The notes beneath the pieces are model-generated. The model was given only the letters and a program-made list of their open reading frames with translations. It was not told the DNA's origin and ran no database searches. DNA of 64,000 bases from Helianthus annuus (Eukaryota > Streptophyta > Magnoliopsida > Asterales > Asteraceae), in contig NC_035444.2 in the NCBI RefSeq assembly GCF_002127325.2, positions 37,917,140 to 37,981,139 of the forward strand, written 5' to 3'. Positions 35,101-47,248 of the stretch are shown here, in pieces (positions within the stretch are counted from its first letter, which is position 1; every line of letters begins with the position of its first letter). A program made the position numbers and the translations under genes.

Positions 35101-36796
35101 TACTTGTATGGAACAAAGTGTGTAATCTATTCGGATCACAAGAGCCTTCAACATTTGTTCAATCAGAAGGAATTGAACATGCGACAAAGACGATGGATGG
35201 AAACTTTAAATGATTACGACTGTGAGATAAGATACCATCCAGGCAAGGCAAATGTAGTTGCTGACGCCTTAAGCAGAAAAGAAAGAGTGAAGCCAATAAG
35301 AATCAATGCCAAGCGCATAGAAATAAGGAATAGTTTGAACTGAAAGGGTGTTAGCTGCACAGAAGGAAGCTGTGTTGGAAGCTAACTATCCTGAAGAAAA
35401 ACTAGGAGTAACTGAGGAGCAGTTATCCTATGACAAGGATGGAATGCTAAGACTGAATGGGCGAATATGGGTTCCTGTTTATGGAGGACTTCGAGATGTT
35501 ATCCTCCAGGAAGCCCACAGCTCCAAATATTCCGTTCATCCTAGTGCTGATAAGATGTACCAGGATCTAAAGGCAAACTACTGGTGGATTGGTTTGAAGA
35601 AGTCTGTAGCTGCGTATGTAGCTAAATGTCTGACTTGTGCGCAAGTCAAAGCTGAGCATCAGAAGCCGTCAGGTTTGCTTCAACAACCTGAAATTCCCAC
35701 GTGGAAGTGGGAAATGGTGACAATGGATTTTATCACCAAATTGCCCAAGACAAGGAAGGGAAACGATACTATATGGGTTATAGTAGATAGGCTAACCAAA
35801 TCAGCACATTTTCTTCCCATTAAGGAAACTTACAGCTCTGACATGTTAGCTCAATTGTATGTGGATAAGATCGTAGCTCTACATGGTGTACCAGTGTCGA
35901 TTATCTCTGACCGAGATACGAGATACACCTCTCATTTTTGGAAAAGTTTCCAACAGTCTTTGGGTACGCGCTTAAACTTTAGTACGGCTTACCATTCGCA
36001 GACAGACGGACAGAGTGAGCGTACCATCCAAACATTGGAAGACATGCTTCGAGCATGTGTGATTGATTTAGGTGGCAGTTGGGATAACCACCTACCATTG
36101 ATAGAGTTCTCCTACAACAATAGTTACCATACTAGTATTAAGGCTGCGCCTTTCGAGGCGTTATATGGTAGGAAATGCAGAACACCCATCTGTTGGGCAG
36201 AAGTAGGGGAAGTTCAGTTATCAGGACCAGATTTGGTTTTTGAAACAACGGACAAAATTGTCCAGATTCGCGATCGCTTGAAAGCTGCCCAAGATAGGCA
36301 GAAAAGCTACGCTGATCCAAAGCGTAAGCCTTTTCACTTCGAAGTAGGTGACAAAGTATTGCTCAAGGTATCACCCTGGAAGGGAGTGATGCGATTTGGT
36401 AAGAAAGGTAAGCTGAGCCCGAGATACATAGGACCTTTTGAGGTTATCGAACGCGTCGGATCAGTTGCCTATAAGTTAAACTTGCCTGAAGAACTTAGCG
36501 CTATCCATAATGTGTTCCACATCTGTAATCTGAAGAAGTGTTTCGCTGACGAATCACTGGTTATACCGCATACAGATATACACATAGATGAAAGCTTGAA
36601 GTTTGTGGAAAAACCATTGTCGATCGAGGATCGACAGGTGAAGAAGCTCCGAAGGAAGTACATACCTATAGTTAAGGTCAAGTGGGATGCCCGTAGAGGT
36701 CCCGAATACACATGGGAGGTAGAATCCACGATGAAAGAAAAATACCCTCATTTGTTCCAGCAAATCTCGAGGTCGAGATTTCTTTTAAGGGGGTGA
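32173..36796 (+). pseudogene. Gag-pol of element C, single frameshift and altered protease site
   Basis: About 1,540 residues in two frames: 32173-35343, then 35348-36796. They are separated by an apparent one-base insertion near 35341, between RNase H and integrase. Domains: gag core ([20 protein letters not shown], about residues 135-155); Cys/His cluster plus CCHC knuckle ([14 protein letters not shown], about 383); protease about 443, where the catalytic D-S-G reads DFGAD; RT with FIDD (about 777); RNase H ([14 protein letters not shown], about 922); integrase zinc site and core ([17 protein letters not shown], then [12 protein letters not shown] with Ser where family members have Pro). 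The tail has [10 protein letters not shown] and a Tekay-type chromodomain ([20 protein letters not shown] to KYPHLF). The reading extends to TGA 36794-36796, fifteen codons beyond the B stop. Confidence 0.95.
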
Positions 36797-36799
36797 GGA
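36787..36799 (+). promoter_or_regulatory. Polypurine tract of element C
   Basis: AAGGGGGTGAGGA directly before the 3' LTR start TGTAACACC; identical in element B. It overlaps the end of the gag-pol reading frame. Confidence 0.88.
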
Positions 36800-39700
36800 T
36801 GTAACACCTCGGAAATTTACGTCCAATAATGCAATGACACGTGGCATAGGCTTTGGATATGTGAAAACATACTTTAGAGGGACAAAAGTTGACAAACAGT
36901 GAAACTATGGAATTATAAGGGTCCAAAGTGTCAACAATGGAAAGATAGGCTCTACAATAACCCTACATGATGTTTATAATCTCAAACGGATAAATCATGG
37001 ATCATACGAAGCGGAAAATGTAAGAAAGTGAGGAATTACAAACTACAGGGGCTAAATGTGTCAACATGTTGAATTTATACCTCTGAGTGATCTTTTGGCA
37101 AACTCGAAGCTTTGTAATGATAAAATATACTCACTAGAATATGTGGTAAAAATTTCATGAAGTTTCGTTATCGTATGAGAAAGATATGATCAAAACCGTA
37201 TGCGAAGGGTTAAATGCGCCAACGTTGAATTTCGTGACTTTTCGGATGAGCGCAAAGTTAACCAAGGACTTTACCATGTTTGTAAATGTCCCAAGGTCCT
37301 TAAAAATCATGTTTGAGGGTTTAATGAGCAAGATAGATAGCCAAAACCTCGTAACAAAGGACCAAGGACCAAAACGCAAACTTTAAAAAGGTTTTTGTGG
37401 ATCAGATGAAGCCAGGCGGCCCGCCTGGCACCCTTAAGCGGGCCGCGTGACCTGCCCAGCGACAGAAAACGGGCAACTGCCAGTTGCAGGTCTGATTTCG
37501 AGTTGTGTATAGCTTTTCTCCACTCCAGAGCCTCACCAATCAACTTACATGCATGTAGGGGCACTTGTAACCATATTACAACATTCCTAGGCTATTGTGG
37601 CAGCTCTAAATCAGATCAAAACCTGAATAAAAGGAGCTTGAAGTTGTAACCAAGAACACTTGCATTTTCAAAATTCACAAGATCAACTCCTGGAGCTTTC
37701 TGGACGACAAGACACCTTCCTAGTGATCTCTAAGCTTTATTAGGACTCTTGTAAGTGTTCATACCCTTCTCAAATTCGTTCTAACTTAGTTTAATTACCG
37801 AAAGTCAATCCGTCGTAAATTTAGTTTGACTTTACGATTAAACGAAAATGGCTCAGTCATTTCTCGAATTGAAAGTACCTACAAGTTGGTATTTATGTAG
37901 GTAACAAACCCTCAAAAGGGTATTTTCAGATTCTCACTCTAAGCATGACGATTGTCGAGTCAAAGTTTTTCTTAAAAAGTCAACAGAATGTGTTTTTGCA
38001 AAATTTAGCATAAATAGTAATGTAGATCACATGCAACCTGTTTGATCATCAAAATAACTTTGTAATGAATGTAAGAACATGTTTCATCATGATCAACTCG
38101 ACAATTTTCAGTCCAAACCCGGATCGGAACCGAAAGTCTCATAAAATGACTTTTTCTTTGACTCTCGATTAGGATCCGTGCATGCATGTTTGAGATCTGC
38201 CTTAAAGCTTATTTTGGACCATTTTTATATATGTACAACTCTCTGAGATTTTACAAACTTGGTTCAACACTTGTCCGATTCATATGCATGTTACCGGTTT
38301 ATGCTTAAATATGACTATTTTGCCCTTTTTGCTATAAAACGCAATTTTTGAAAAAGTGAGAGAGTAGAAATGGTTGTTGCTGATTTATAAACTTGCACCA
38401 AAAATTTGATATCAGTTTGAGGTCCAGATTTAGAGTTATGCTCAATATCGTAATTTGAAAGCTTTATGTTAAGTAAACGGCGTAATTAACGGATAGCCTA
38501 TTTAAACCCACTTTTTGATATAAAACTTTATACCCACTGATGTAATATAATATTTTAGGATTTTTGATGATTTTTATTTAATTTTTGGTTGAGCATAACA
38601 TAGGTCCCTAAGTTTAATTCGGTTAATACCGAATTTACCCTTTTAAGCCATAAAATGAGTTTTATAAATCTTTTTGACCCCAAACCTTTTTCCACTGATT
38701 TCATTTGTTAAATAAATTATTTTGAGCATTCTGGAAATATAAAAATATCAGCTTTCTTTTGAAAATCCGGAAACGGCTCTAAATCGCCTATTTAAGCGTT
38801 TTAAACGCCTAGTATGCACTATAACCATATTAAACATATAAGGTTGACACCTACTGATATTCTTAGCATATTTTTATAAAACAACAGTAACTATAAGTTT
38901 TTGAACTCAGGTTTCCAGTTTTGACACTTTTAGCCCTTGTGAAATTACCAAAATACCCCTAAGGTACATAGTTTGATTTTAAATGATAAGTTTCATATAT
39001 GGGTCATACCCTACTGTTATAATATGTTAAATTAAGTATTTTTACTGTAAGAATCAGACCTACAACTCAGATTACGAATTTAACTCTTTTATAATCTTTT
39101 AAATGACCAAAATGCCCTTATAAGGCATAAGTTAAGTTTAAATTCATTCGGGGCATAATAGAACATAACTTACTGATATTATGACATACTTAGAGCATAT
39201 TATCTCAGGGAACTTGCATATGACTCTTATGGTTACCCGTAACGCTCTTTTAGCATTCGGTTCGGTTTATGTAACTAGTTTGCATAAATTGACCGAAACG
39301 TGTCAAACATTATCATTTTTGTCTCAAAATCCAGAATGTATTTAGCATACCCATATTATACAAGTATTCAAACTTGTCGGGTCTAAATCACGTTCTACCC
39401 GGTCTTCGCTTAATCGTGCGTTTGAACCGTATCGTCCTTAGAACTAACCGGTCTAAGCTTAGGCTTAAATAAAGATCCGTTAGGAATCTAATAGGTTATT
39501 ATAAACCTTTGTTCCAGAATAGAAGAACCAGTAAAAGCTACCTTCACTTGCTAGTTGTGATTTATACTTACCAAGGTAAATACTTTTAACTTATTTTCCC
39601 TATACGGGCTTGGGATACGGTATATAAAATACCGCTTGGTCCGACATCGAATTCTTTAATCGAATAGAGGTTAAATTTATTGAGATGCCTTGTTTTGAAT

Positions 39701-40346
39701 GTGTTTTATTGCTTAAAGCCTTTGGGGGGTTAATGACCATGTCCCGGATATCCTTGGCATCATCTTACGAGATGGCCACGACCTGAGCACGGGGTGTAGG
39801 CGTACACCCGTCAGTGTATAACTCTATATTGTGGTGTGTCTATTAATCTTTAACCCGGTCTACGGATCGGGCTACTGAACGCATAAGTAACATGTAAATC
39901 CCTTACAAGATTATATTGCATAATTATTCCAAGTTATAAAAATATTTTTATGCCATGTGCATTTAAATCAATTTTCAACCTTTTTCAAAATGAGTCAGTT
40001 AAATTGTATTTACCAGTGTAAACTGACGTATTTTCCCAAAAGGTTAAGTGCAGGTACTACACGAAATAGGCTGGCTGTCTTCTAGAGCGTCCACAATAAG
40101 TCTCGCAAGCTTGGATGACAATAAATCTGTTGAACAATATCTTATTTTTATTTTTTTGATCCGCCTGTGGATCCGTTTCAACTAATTAGTGATATTTGAT
40201 ATTACACTCTATTAAAGTTGAAATGAATCTATCTTTGCTTCCGCTGTGCATTTATATATTGTGTTGTTTGTCTATGATGATGCCAACTACGTCACTATAC
40301 TCCCCACCGGGCCCACCGGTGACACGTGGAAATTAGGGGTGTGACA
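36800..40346 (+). repeat. 3' LTR of element C (3547 bp)
   Basis: Same length and termini as the 5' LTR. The GC-rich inverted repeat is perfect here: GCGGCCCGC 37416-37424 and GCGGGCCGC 37438-37446 (616-646 nt from the LTR start). Differences from the 5' copy are scattered single bases, with a denser patch near 38880-38970. Confidence 0.97.
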
Positions 40347-40691
40347 CCGAGATATGTTGGACCTTTCGAGGTAATCGAATGTGTCGGATCGGTTGCCTAC
40401 AAACTAAACTTACCGGAAGAGCTCAGTGGTATCCACAATGTGTTCCACATCTGTAACCTGAAGAAGTGTTTCGCTGACGAATCACTGGTTATACCGCATA
40501 CAGATGTACACATCGACGAGAACTTAAAATTCGTTGAGAAACCTGTGTCGATCGAGGATCGACAGGTCAAGAAACTTCGCAGGAAGTACATACCGATTGT
40601 GAAGGTAAAATGGGATGCCCGTAGAGGTCCCGAGTACACGTGGGAGGTAGAGTCCACGATGAAGGAGAAGTACCCTCATCTATTCCAATAA
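40347..40691 (+). pseudogene. Gag-pol of element B, C-terminal segment
   Basis: This is the continuation of 22055-26291 after element C. It starts with the duplicated CCGAG, then [19 protein letters not shown] (integrase C-terminal barrel) and a chromodomain-like tail ending KEKYPHLFQ, stop TAA 40689-40691. Known role of the family: the chromodomain guides chromovirus integrase towards methylated heterochromatin. The stop is earlier than in C, where the same place reads through for another fifteen codons. Confidence 0.93.
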
Positions 40692-40714
40692 ATCTCGAGG
40701 TCGAGATTTCATTT

Positions 40715-40727
40715 AAGGGGGTGAGGA
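40715..40727 (+). promoter_or_regulatory. Polypurine tract of element B
   Basis: AAGGGGGTGAGGA next to the 3' LTR start at 40728. Confidence 0.88.
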
Positions 40728-43700
40728 TGTAACACCTCGAAATTTTTGCGTCCAATAACGTATTGACACGTGTCTTGAGTTTACACGTGGTGATAAATAC
40801 TGAATAAAGGACTAAAGTTGACAAACATTGAAAGTATGTAAATTCAAGGGTTAAAAATGTCAACGAGGGATAAATGCACTGTACAGTAACCCTAAATGAT
40901 GCTCGTACCTTCAAACGGATAAATCATGGATCGTACGGAATGAAATACGGAAGAAATTGAGAGATTACAAACTACAGGGGTTAATTGTGTCAACATGTTG
41001 AAATGATACCTCTGAGTGACCCTTTGACATACCCGAGGCTTTGTAACAGTAAATTATGCTCACTAGAATATACGATATAAATTTCGCGAAGTTCCGTTTT
41101 AAAACGAGAAAGTTATGATCAATTCCGTATGTAAGGGGTTAGAAGCGTCAACAATGAAAGATAAGGCTTTTCGGATAATAATTAAACTAACCGGGGACTT
41201 AACGTCGCGGGTAAAAGTCACGAGGCCCTTATTCGTAAATAATCGAGGCCCAAATCGCAAAGTTACCCCTTCGAAACCGAAAGGTCAGGCTAATCATGGC
41301 AAAAGATTTGAAAATCTTGATTTACAGGCCTCAGGCGGGCCGCGTTAGAGAAACAAGGAAGCTAATGCGGGCCGCGAGCCATGTGAAGATCCGGTTCCTG
41401 ACATAAGGATTCAGGCGGCCCGCGTGAGCCTAGCCTGATCCTTAATGCGGGCCGCGTCAAGGTGCCAGATGCAGAAAACATGCACAGATTCACTGTTTGA
41501 TGTTTTAACCGACCTTGGGTGCAATTATGGCAGCATGGGCGCCCCCTACATGTCCCCTAGCACTCAGGGACAGCTGCTGATCATCCATGGGCAATTATAG
41601 ACTTAGTTGTGATGATCTTATGCACAATTTTTCACTATAAAAGGCAATGTAGTGCACACATTTGAAACACACCTCAAACCTGCTTTCTTGACCACTTTTG
41701 GAGCTCAAGAGCATTCTTCTAACATCTCTGGTTGTGCACCAAGCTTCTGTAAGTATGCCTAACCCTTTATGGCTTAGTTTTTGCTTAGTTATAGCCTAAA
41801 AGTCAATCCGTCGTAATTAACGATTGACTTGACGATAAATCACAAATGGTCCAGTGGTTTGTCGAATCAAAAGTAGTTATATGTTGGTAATCATGTGGGC
41901 ATTAAACCCCTAAAAGGGCACCCTCTGATTCCCACAATAACTAGTCCGAATGTCGAGTCAAACTTGCTTAGAAAAAGTCAACAGAATGCTATTTTGCGAT
42001 TTTAAGCATAATCAGTAATGTAGATGGCGTGTAATCTGTTTTAACACTCATATAACATGATAATAAGTATATTAACTAGTCTCAGCTTGTTTGATCCGAC
42101 CATTTACTGTTTTGACCCGGTTCGGAACCGAAAGTCGCAAAACTTTGACTTTTGCTTTGACTTCAGTTCTGACTCATTACGGTATGATTTAGATATGCCT
42201 TAGGACTCTCTTAAGACCAGGTTACATGATGGTATAACCCTCTGTGACCGGTTCGTAGTTTGTCCGAGTCTTTAACACATTTCCGTTAAATGCTTAAAAG
42301 TTGACCGTAACGCCCTTTTCACTTTAAAACAAGAATTTTGGACATGTGAAAGGACAATACTCTTAGTTACTGAATTCTAAGCATGTCTCTAAAATTTCAC
42401 GTCAATCCGAGGTCTAGAATAGGAGTTATGCTAAATAGCGCAATTACGGAAACTTTAGTAATTAAACGGCGCATTTAGCATAAAGCTTATCTAAACCCAA
42501 ATTTTGGCACCAAACCTTTTACACACTGATGTAAAATAATATTTTGGAATTTTTAAAGATTTTTATTATTTTTAACCTGCTCATAACCTGCGGTTATGGC
42601 ATCGGTTCGGTAAATACCGAATATACCCTTTTCGAGCATAACTTGAGTTCTACAAGGTCTTTTGACCCGATTCCAGTTGCTATTGATTTTAAATAATAAA
42701 TAGAGTATTTTGGACTTTACAAACTGTTCGGAAAACTCAGATTTCCTGTAGAACTCAGAAACCTCTTTTATAGTCCTTACAATGACCGAAATACCCCTAC
42801 GGGGCATATAATGGATTTAACCTCGTTACGGGCATTATGGAAGGTATCCTACTGATACCACAACCTCTTTAAAGCATATTGACTTAGGAAACTTGTGTAG
42901 GACTCTTACGGTTACCCGTTACGCCTTTTGCGCGCACGGTTCGGCTTATGTAACTAGTTTACATAAACTAGCCGAAACGGGTCAAACCTTATTGTTTTGA
43001 CCTCAAAATCCAGAGTGTGATTATATTACCCATATGGAACAAGTCTTCAAACTTGTTGGGTCCAAATCACATTCCATTCCCGGTTTTCGCCTTTCACGCG
43101 ATTAAGCCGTAATTATCCTTTGAAACCAACCGGTCTAGCTAAGGCTACATTAAAGACCCGTTAGGATTCTAATAGGTTGATTTAAACCTTTGTTCCAGAA
43201 TAGGAGACCAGTAAAAGAAACTTGGATTGTTTATTAAGGATTAATACTTGCTCTAGTAAATACTTTTAACTTATTTTCCGTTATACGGGCTTGGGTTACG
43301 GTATTTAAAATACCGCTTTGTCGGGAAATTGACCCCAACTCATTAGTAGTTGGGTATTATCAATGTGACCCGTTTAAAAACTTGTTTTGTTGGCTTTACG
43401 CCTTTGGGAGTTTAATGACCATGTCCCGGATATCCTTGGCATCATTTCACGAAATGGCCACGACCCCGACACACGGGTGTAGGCGTACACCCGTAATGTG
43501 CCTATATTATTAAAGGTGTAAGCGTTGGTTTTCCCGCCACGACTTTATGCTTTGTGGCGTGTCTATTAACCTTTAACCCGGCACGACCCGGGCGACCGAA
43601 CGCATACTAAACATGTAATTCTTTTACAAGATTTAATTATAAATTATCCCAAGTTATAAATAGTTTGTGCCTTGTGCATTCAAATCAATTTTTATTAAAC

Positions 43701-44063
43701 ATTTTACAAAAGTGTCGGTTGAATGTATTTACCAGTGTAAACTGACGTATTTTCCCTAAAAAGATTAAATGCAGGTTCTAAGCGTAATTTGCTGGATATT
43801 TCTCCTTAGCATCAATAAAGAGTCTCGCAAGCTTAAGATGCCTACGTTTGTTGAACAATACTTATATTTTATTTTGATCCTCTGTGGATTATATTTCAAC
43901 AATTGTGATACTTTGATATTACATTCAAAGGTTGAAATATATTTATCTTATTGCTTCCGCTGTGCATTTATATATTGTGTGGTTTGACTATATTGTTACC
44001 AACTACGTCACGGTAATCCCCCACCGGGCCCACCGGTGAACACGTGGAAATCGGGGTGTGACA
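40728..44063 (+). repeat. 3' LTR of element B (3336 bp)
   Basis: TGTAACACCTCG to GTGTGACA. Four GC-rich arms (41335-41455) and a good TATA box, CTATAAAAG, at 41635-41643. A sequence boundary at 41753/41754 marks where Athila D entered the other copy. No coding content is supported. Confidence 0.96.
41335..41455. repeat. GC-rich inverted-repeat arms in LTR B
   Basis: GCGGGCCGC at 41335-41343, 41367-41375 and 41447-41455; GCGGCCCGC at 41415-41423. The last pair forms a stem with a 23-nt loop. The cluster ends 180 bp before the TATA box (41635). Confidence 0.88.
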
Positions 44064-44071
44064 CCGGCTTA

Positions 44072-44390
44072 ACCGATCGGTTAGACACTTCGATAGTGAG
44101 TCCTCAGCTGGACGTCACCTGATCGGACAACATGTTCGATCGGGTGGCACTCCAATACGTCGAACGAGTTGAAAATCGATTAAAGGTTGAAGCATAGTAT
44201 CTCATGATCCGATAAGTAATGTTGTCGAACAGCTCGTTCGATCGAACACCACTTCGTTCAATACTATACATCATGAAATTGTCAAAGTGTGGGGTCATGT
44301 GCTAGCCGATCGGCTGGCTTGGTCGATCGGCTGACATGTCCGATCGGTTGGGTTGTTCGTTCGAACAGCCTGTCCGATCGGTCAGCATCC
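44072..44390. repeat. CCGATCGG-type motif cluster 1 in remnant E
   Basis: Many copies of CGATCGG-like 8-10-mers, such as AACCGATCGGTT, GCCGATCGGC, GTCCGATCGGT and TTCGATCG, in AT-rich surroundings. Most are self-complementary. Confidence 0.75.
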
Positions 44391-45085
44391 TGATCTGGTC
44401 GGCCTGTTCGTCTAACATTTGGCTGTTCTGATTGCTTGACGTTTTATTGAGATATTTTGATAACGAGATGAACCATGGAACCTTCGTTCTTACTTGTTTC
44501 CCCTGCTCGGACAGGAATCACCCAAATCCGACCGGTGAACGGTTTGGAACGGTAGTTTAACGTTTAACCCGAAGTCGGTGAATCTCGTAGATAGAATCCG
44601 AATCTTGAACCACACAACCATGAGAGTGATTAGTGAGTTGGCTCAAGCTCCGTCTCTACCGGTTTGAAAGTATTGAGTGTAAAAGAGTTGAAAGAAAGTT
44701 GGAATTCATTCTTTCAATCCTTCACATCATGTAAATGTTTTGATCTGTGATAGATCTTAGTTTGTTTATGTGGAAATCGGCTAAACCCAAGTGATTCTTG
44801 GTGGATTGAGGCCAAAACATGAAGTTCTTGAAGAACACCATGATGACATCATCCTAGAATGCTTAGATCTTGATGATTTCACGGTTAGAAATCAAGATTT
44901 GAAAGATAGAAAGGTGTAGGAGCATGTATTGATCAAGAAAGTACAAGATTTAGGATGAAAACTTACCGAAATCGAAAGAAATCTGAGAAAAGAAGGGGAG
45001 CACGAGCTGGTCGGTCAGAGAGTTTCCAAAAGTGGAAAGAATGACAAAGACAGGCCTGTTTATAGGCTTCCCAAAGAGGAAAGGG

Positions 45086-45176
45086 CTGGCCGATCGGCCA
45101 GGCATCCCAATCGGACAGCCTGCTCGATTGGACAGTCTGTCCGATCGGCTGGGCTGTTCGATCGGCTAGAAGCCTG
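45086..45176. repeat. Palindrome cluster 2 in remnant E
   Basis: CTGGCCGATCGGCCAG (45086-45101) is a perfect 16-bp palindrome. It is followed by AATCGGACAGCC, CGATTGGACAG, GTCCGATCGGCTG and TTCGATCGGCTAG. The cluster is 576-666 nt from the sense LTR start at 45752, about where the Tekay LTRs carry their GC-rich inverted repeat. Confidence 0.8.
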
Positions 45177-45752
45177 ATCGATCCACAGCCTGTTTCGAGT
45201 GTTCGGGGCGACGATTTTTGATATTTCGATTTCGATTGAAGACGATACGAGTACGATAGAGTTTCCTATTCAAAAACTTTTAATCCCAACCACTATATCT
45301 ACAAACAAGCATCTACATCCCATATTCGATTTTGATTTCGATTGAGTTCGACTGAGTTTCGAGTTTCGAGTCGAGTTTCGAGTCGAGTTTCGATTGATTC
45401 GATTGAATACCACACAAAACATAAAGTAAGCACGCACAAGCAACACATAAGGCACACACACACAAGTAATATAACACCAAATTCGCATAATTCGAGTCTC
45501 GAGTTTGTTTGATGGTTCGATTAGCTTGATTATTGATTGATTAACTTTATCGCATTGTTACTTCCTACTATTCACAATCGTAAATCGTTTTGCGTCGATT
45601 AAACATTCGATTACTTCAATTCTTTTAATAAGCAACACTTACTCCACATAATACAAAACATAAGATAGACTATCTACAGTCAAAGAAGTCAAACTTGACT
45701 TGGACTTTGACTTTGACTTTGACTTTGACATTCGAAAACACGGGGTGTTATA

Positions 45753-46379
45753 ATTTGGGGTAGGTGGCATTTGATTTTGACCATTTTTGCTGATGTGGCA
45801 ACTTTTCATGGTGAGTTTAGGAGGGAATTCAGAAATGGCTTCTACATTCACGATTTTAACAAAAAAGTGGCGGGATCCGAATGGATTTGGATCGGGTTAA
45901 TGGTTTCCAAATACACCGTGATATGTTATTCGGATCCTTTATATTTCTTTTTTTCTCATTTTTCTTTCACACTACTCATCTACAAACCCTAAAAAGATAG
46001 TTGCAGCTCTCTCTCCCTCCTATCGCCATCGCCAAGATCCTCCATCAGTTCCTCAAGATCACAAGATGACGGCGTTTCCTTCTGATTGAATCATCTACGA
46101 TCCAGACAATACAATCCATCAGGTATGTAAACCTACAGGTTTTCTAATCAGGATTTGTGAGTAATTAGGGTTTGCAACGATTCAATCATCATTGAGGTTT
46201 TCTAAGTTCACTCAGGTTTTATTTGCTTTCAATGCCCCTGTATTTAACGACCCTAATGTCACAATTATTGGTGGTGGAATGTCGAGTCTTCATTGTGTTG
46301 GAGATATAAAAAGCAATCGTGAAATATAATATAAAAAGCAAGAAAGAAAGTGCGTTTGAGTTGGAGATAGATCGGAAAA
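45753..46379 (+). other. Promoter and 5' leader-like region before the first gene fragment
   Basis: Host-like DNA begins after LTR E. A TTTATATTTC TATA-like site (about 45940), a CTCTCTCTCC leader-like tract (about 46010) and a possible splice donor CAG/GTATGT (about 46121) suggest a plant 5' UTR with an intron before the ATG at 46380. Confidence 0.45.
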
Positions 46380-46559
46380 ATGGCGAAAGAAGGAGTTTCA
46401 GAGCAATCGCTATTTCAAGGAGTCAAAGATTTCTGGAGTGAGAGATTCAGGATCTTGGATAGCTATCACCCTTATCTCCGCCGTGAAAACCCTCTTCCGT
46501 CATGGTCTGCCGCCGATGTGCAAGAATTCATCGGTTCAGATCCTGTTCACGGACCAGTT
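46380..46559 (+). pseudogene. First exon resembling plant complex II subunit 6
   Basis: ATG 46380 opens a 60-codon exon (MAKEGVSEQSLFQGV to DPVHGPV). The VKDFWSERF and FIGSDPVHGPV stretches recall, from memory, the N-terminus of a small plant-specific mitochondrial protein, probably succinate dehydrogenase subunit 6; I could not check this. The exon ends at GTT followed by GTATGA, which can act as a splice donor. No downstream exon of the same gene was found: after an intron-like 380 bp the next exon-like piece belongs to a different gene. It is therefore a fragment or a chimeric first exon rather than a complete gene. The exon itself is open. Confidence 0.5.
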
Positions 46560-46942
46560 GTATGATCAATCTGCTCTATTTATACACCTTTTATCATCTC
46601 CTTATGTTATTTGATTGATTAATTGATGAATCTGTTTGTGTTATTTAGTTGTTTCGTGATTACTTATTTTGTTGAAATTAAATCTGAAACCAGTCTGTAT
46701 TTTAAAGATGATTGCATGTTACACATCATTATTGGTTTACTGTTTCATTCATATAAGAAGCTAATTTTGAATTATATGAAGCCCTAGCTATCTCATCATT
46801 TACATGTAGCCTACCTATTTGTGGAAATGTCTATGTGAACAAAGACACTGCTAATGAGTGTTTTTTAATTGTATAAGATCATGATGTGTATACATATTAT
46901 TGTTTGGATATATGTACATTGGGTTTTTATGTTGTGTTGTAG

Positions 46943-47099
46943 GTGTGTACTCTGTGAGGTTACCGGTGCCTGTGGTTGGGGGATATGAGGGTGTTGGAGA
47001 AGTCCACTCTATAGGCACATCAGTGGAATGTGCTGCCAGTCACTATTAACCCGTTGACTACCTTAAAGATGGCGGAGAACTTCGTGGAACTCGAATCAG
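46943..47099 (+). pseudogene. Fragment of mitochondrial enoyl reductase (MECR) gene
   Basis: Follows an acceptor-like TTGTAG. The frame reads VYSVRLPVPVVGGYEGVGEV, the cofactor-domain entry typical of trans-2-enoyl-CoA/ACP reductase of mitochondrial fatty-acid synthesis. It then jumps, with loss of an internal segment and a frame change near 47028-47040, to TINPLTTLKMAENFVELESG, a later part of the same family. It ends at a donor-like CAG/GTGCTA. Only about 50 of more than 300 expected residues are present, so it cannot encode the enzyme. Confidence 0.65.
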
Positions 47100-47248
47100 G
47101 TGCTACAATTTCCAGTTACACTGTTGCAATTCTAATGTGCGTAGTTCCTGATTGGTGACCCTAAAACAGGTGTTATCCTGCTTAGATCGGAAAGTGCATG
47201 TATTTTTCATGCCAAATTACGACGACTAATGATTCTTGAAAAATGCAG

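Larger units (their letters stand above)
26292..40346 (+). mobile_element. Element C: complete Tekay-type retrotransposon, 14,055 bp
   Basis: Complete structure with both LTRs of 3547 bp, primer-binding site, ORF1, hairpin array, gag-pol and polypurine tract. Flanks are a perfect 5-bp target duplication, CCGAG at 26287-26291 and 40347-40351. Removing C and one copy restores the pol reading frame of element B across the site. Its LTRs differ at about forty positions by eye (about 1%), so it is younger than B. It has an ORF1 stop, one pol frameshift and a mutated protease site, so it is probably not autonomous. Its own family member was the target, as expected when chromodomain elements return to similar heterochromatin (inference). 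Confidence 0.97.
17425..44063 (+). mobile_element. Element B: old Tekay-type element carrying nested insertions
   Basis: Parts: 5' LTR remnant (17425-19734), primer-binding site, ORF1 (broken), hairpin array, gag-pol (22055-26291 and 40347-40691), polypurine tract and 3' LTR (40728-44063). The first 1026 bp of the 5' LTR lie left of the window beyond Athila D. The two LTR segments that can be compared are both 2310 bp with roughly fifty differences by eye (about 2%). B landed in an older reverse-oriented LTR (E); its expected 5-bp target duplication is CCGGC (44064-44068), with the left copy outside the window. Confidence 0.9.
44064..45752 (-). repeat. Remnant E: reverse-oriented LTR that received element B
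   Basis: The right end reads GGGGTGTTATA (to 45752), the reverse of a TGTAACACC-type LTR start with one change. Upstream in sense come a TTTGAC simple repeat (45695-45728), a TTCGAGT-rich patch (45350-45400), a palindrome cluster (45086-45176) and a TATA-like CTATAAAC (45058-45066 in reverse). The left end is simply where B begins, so the rest of this LTR should lie beyond B, outside the window. It is not closely similar to LTRs A, B, C or F in the parts I compared. It could be a solo LTR or part of a larger element. Confidence 0.6.

Noticed and set aside
44072..44390. Bacterial-type GATC sites or a restriction-modification signature
   Set aside because: The surrounding sequence is a plant LTR; the GATC core is part of longer self-complementary words typical of this LTR.
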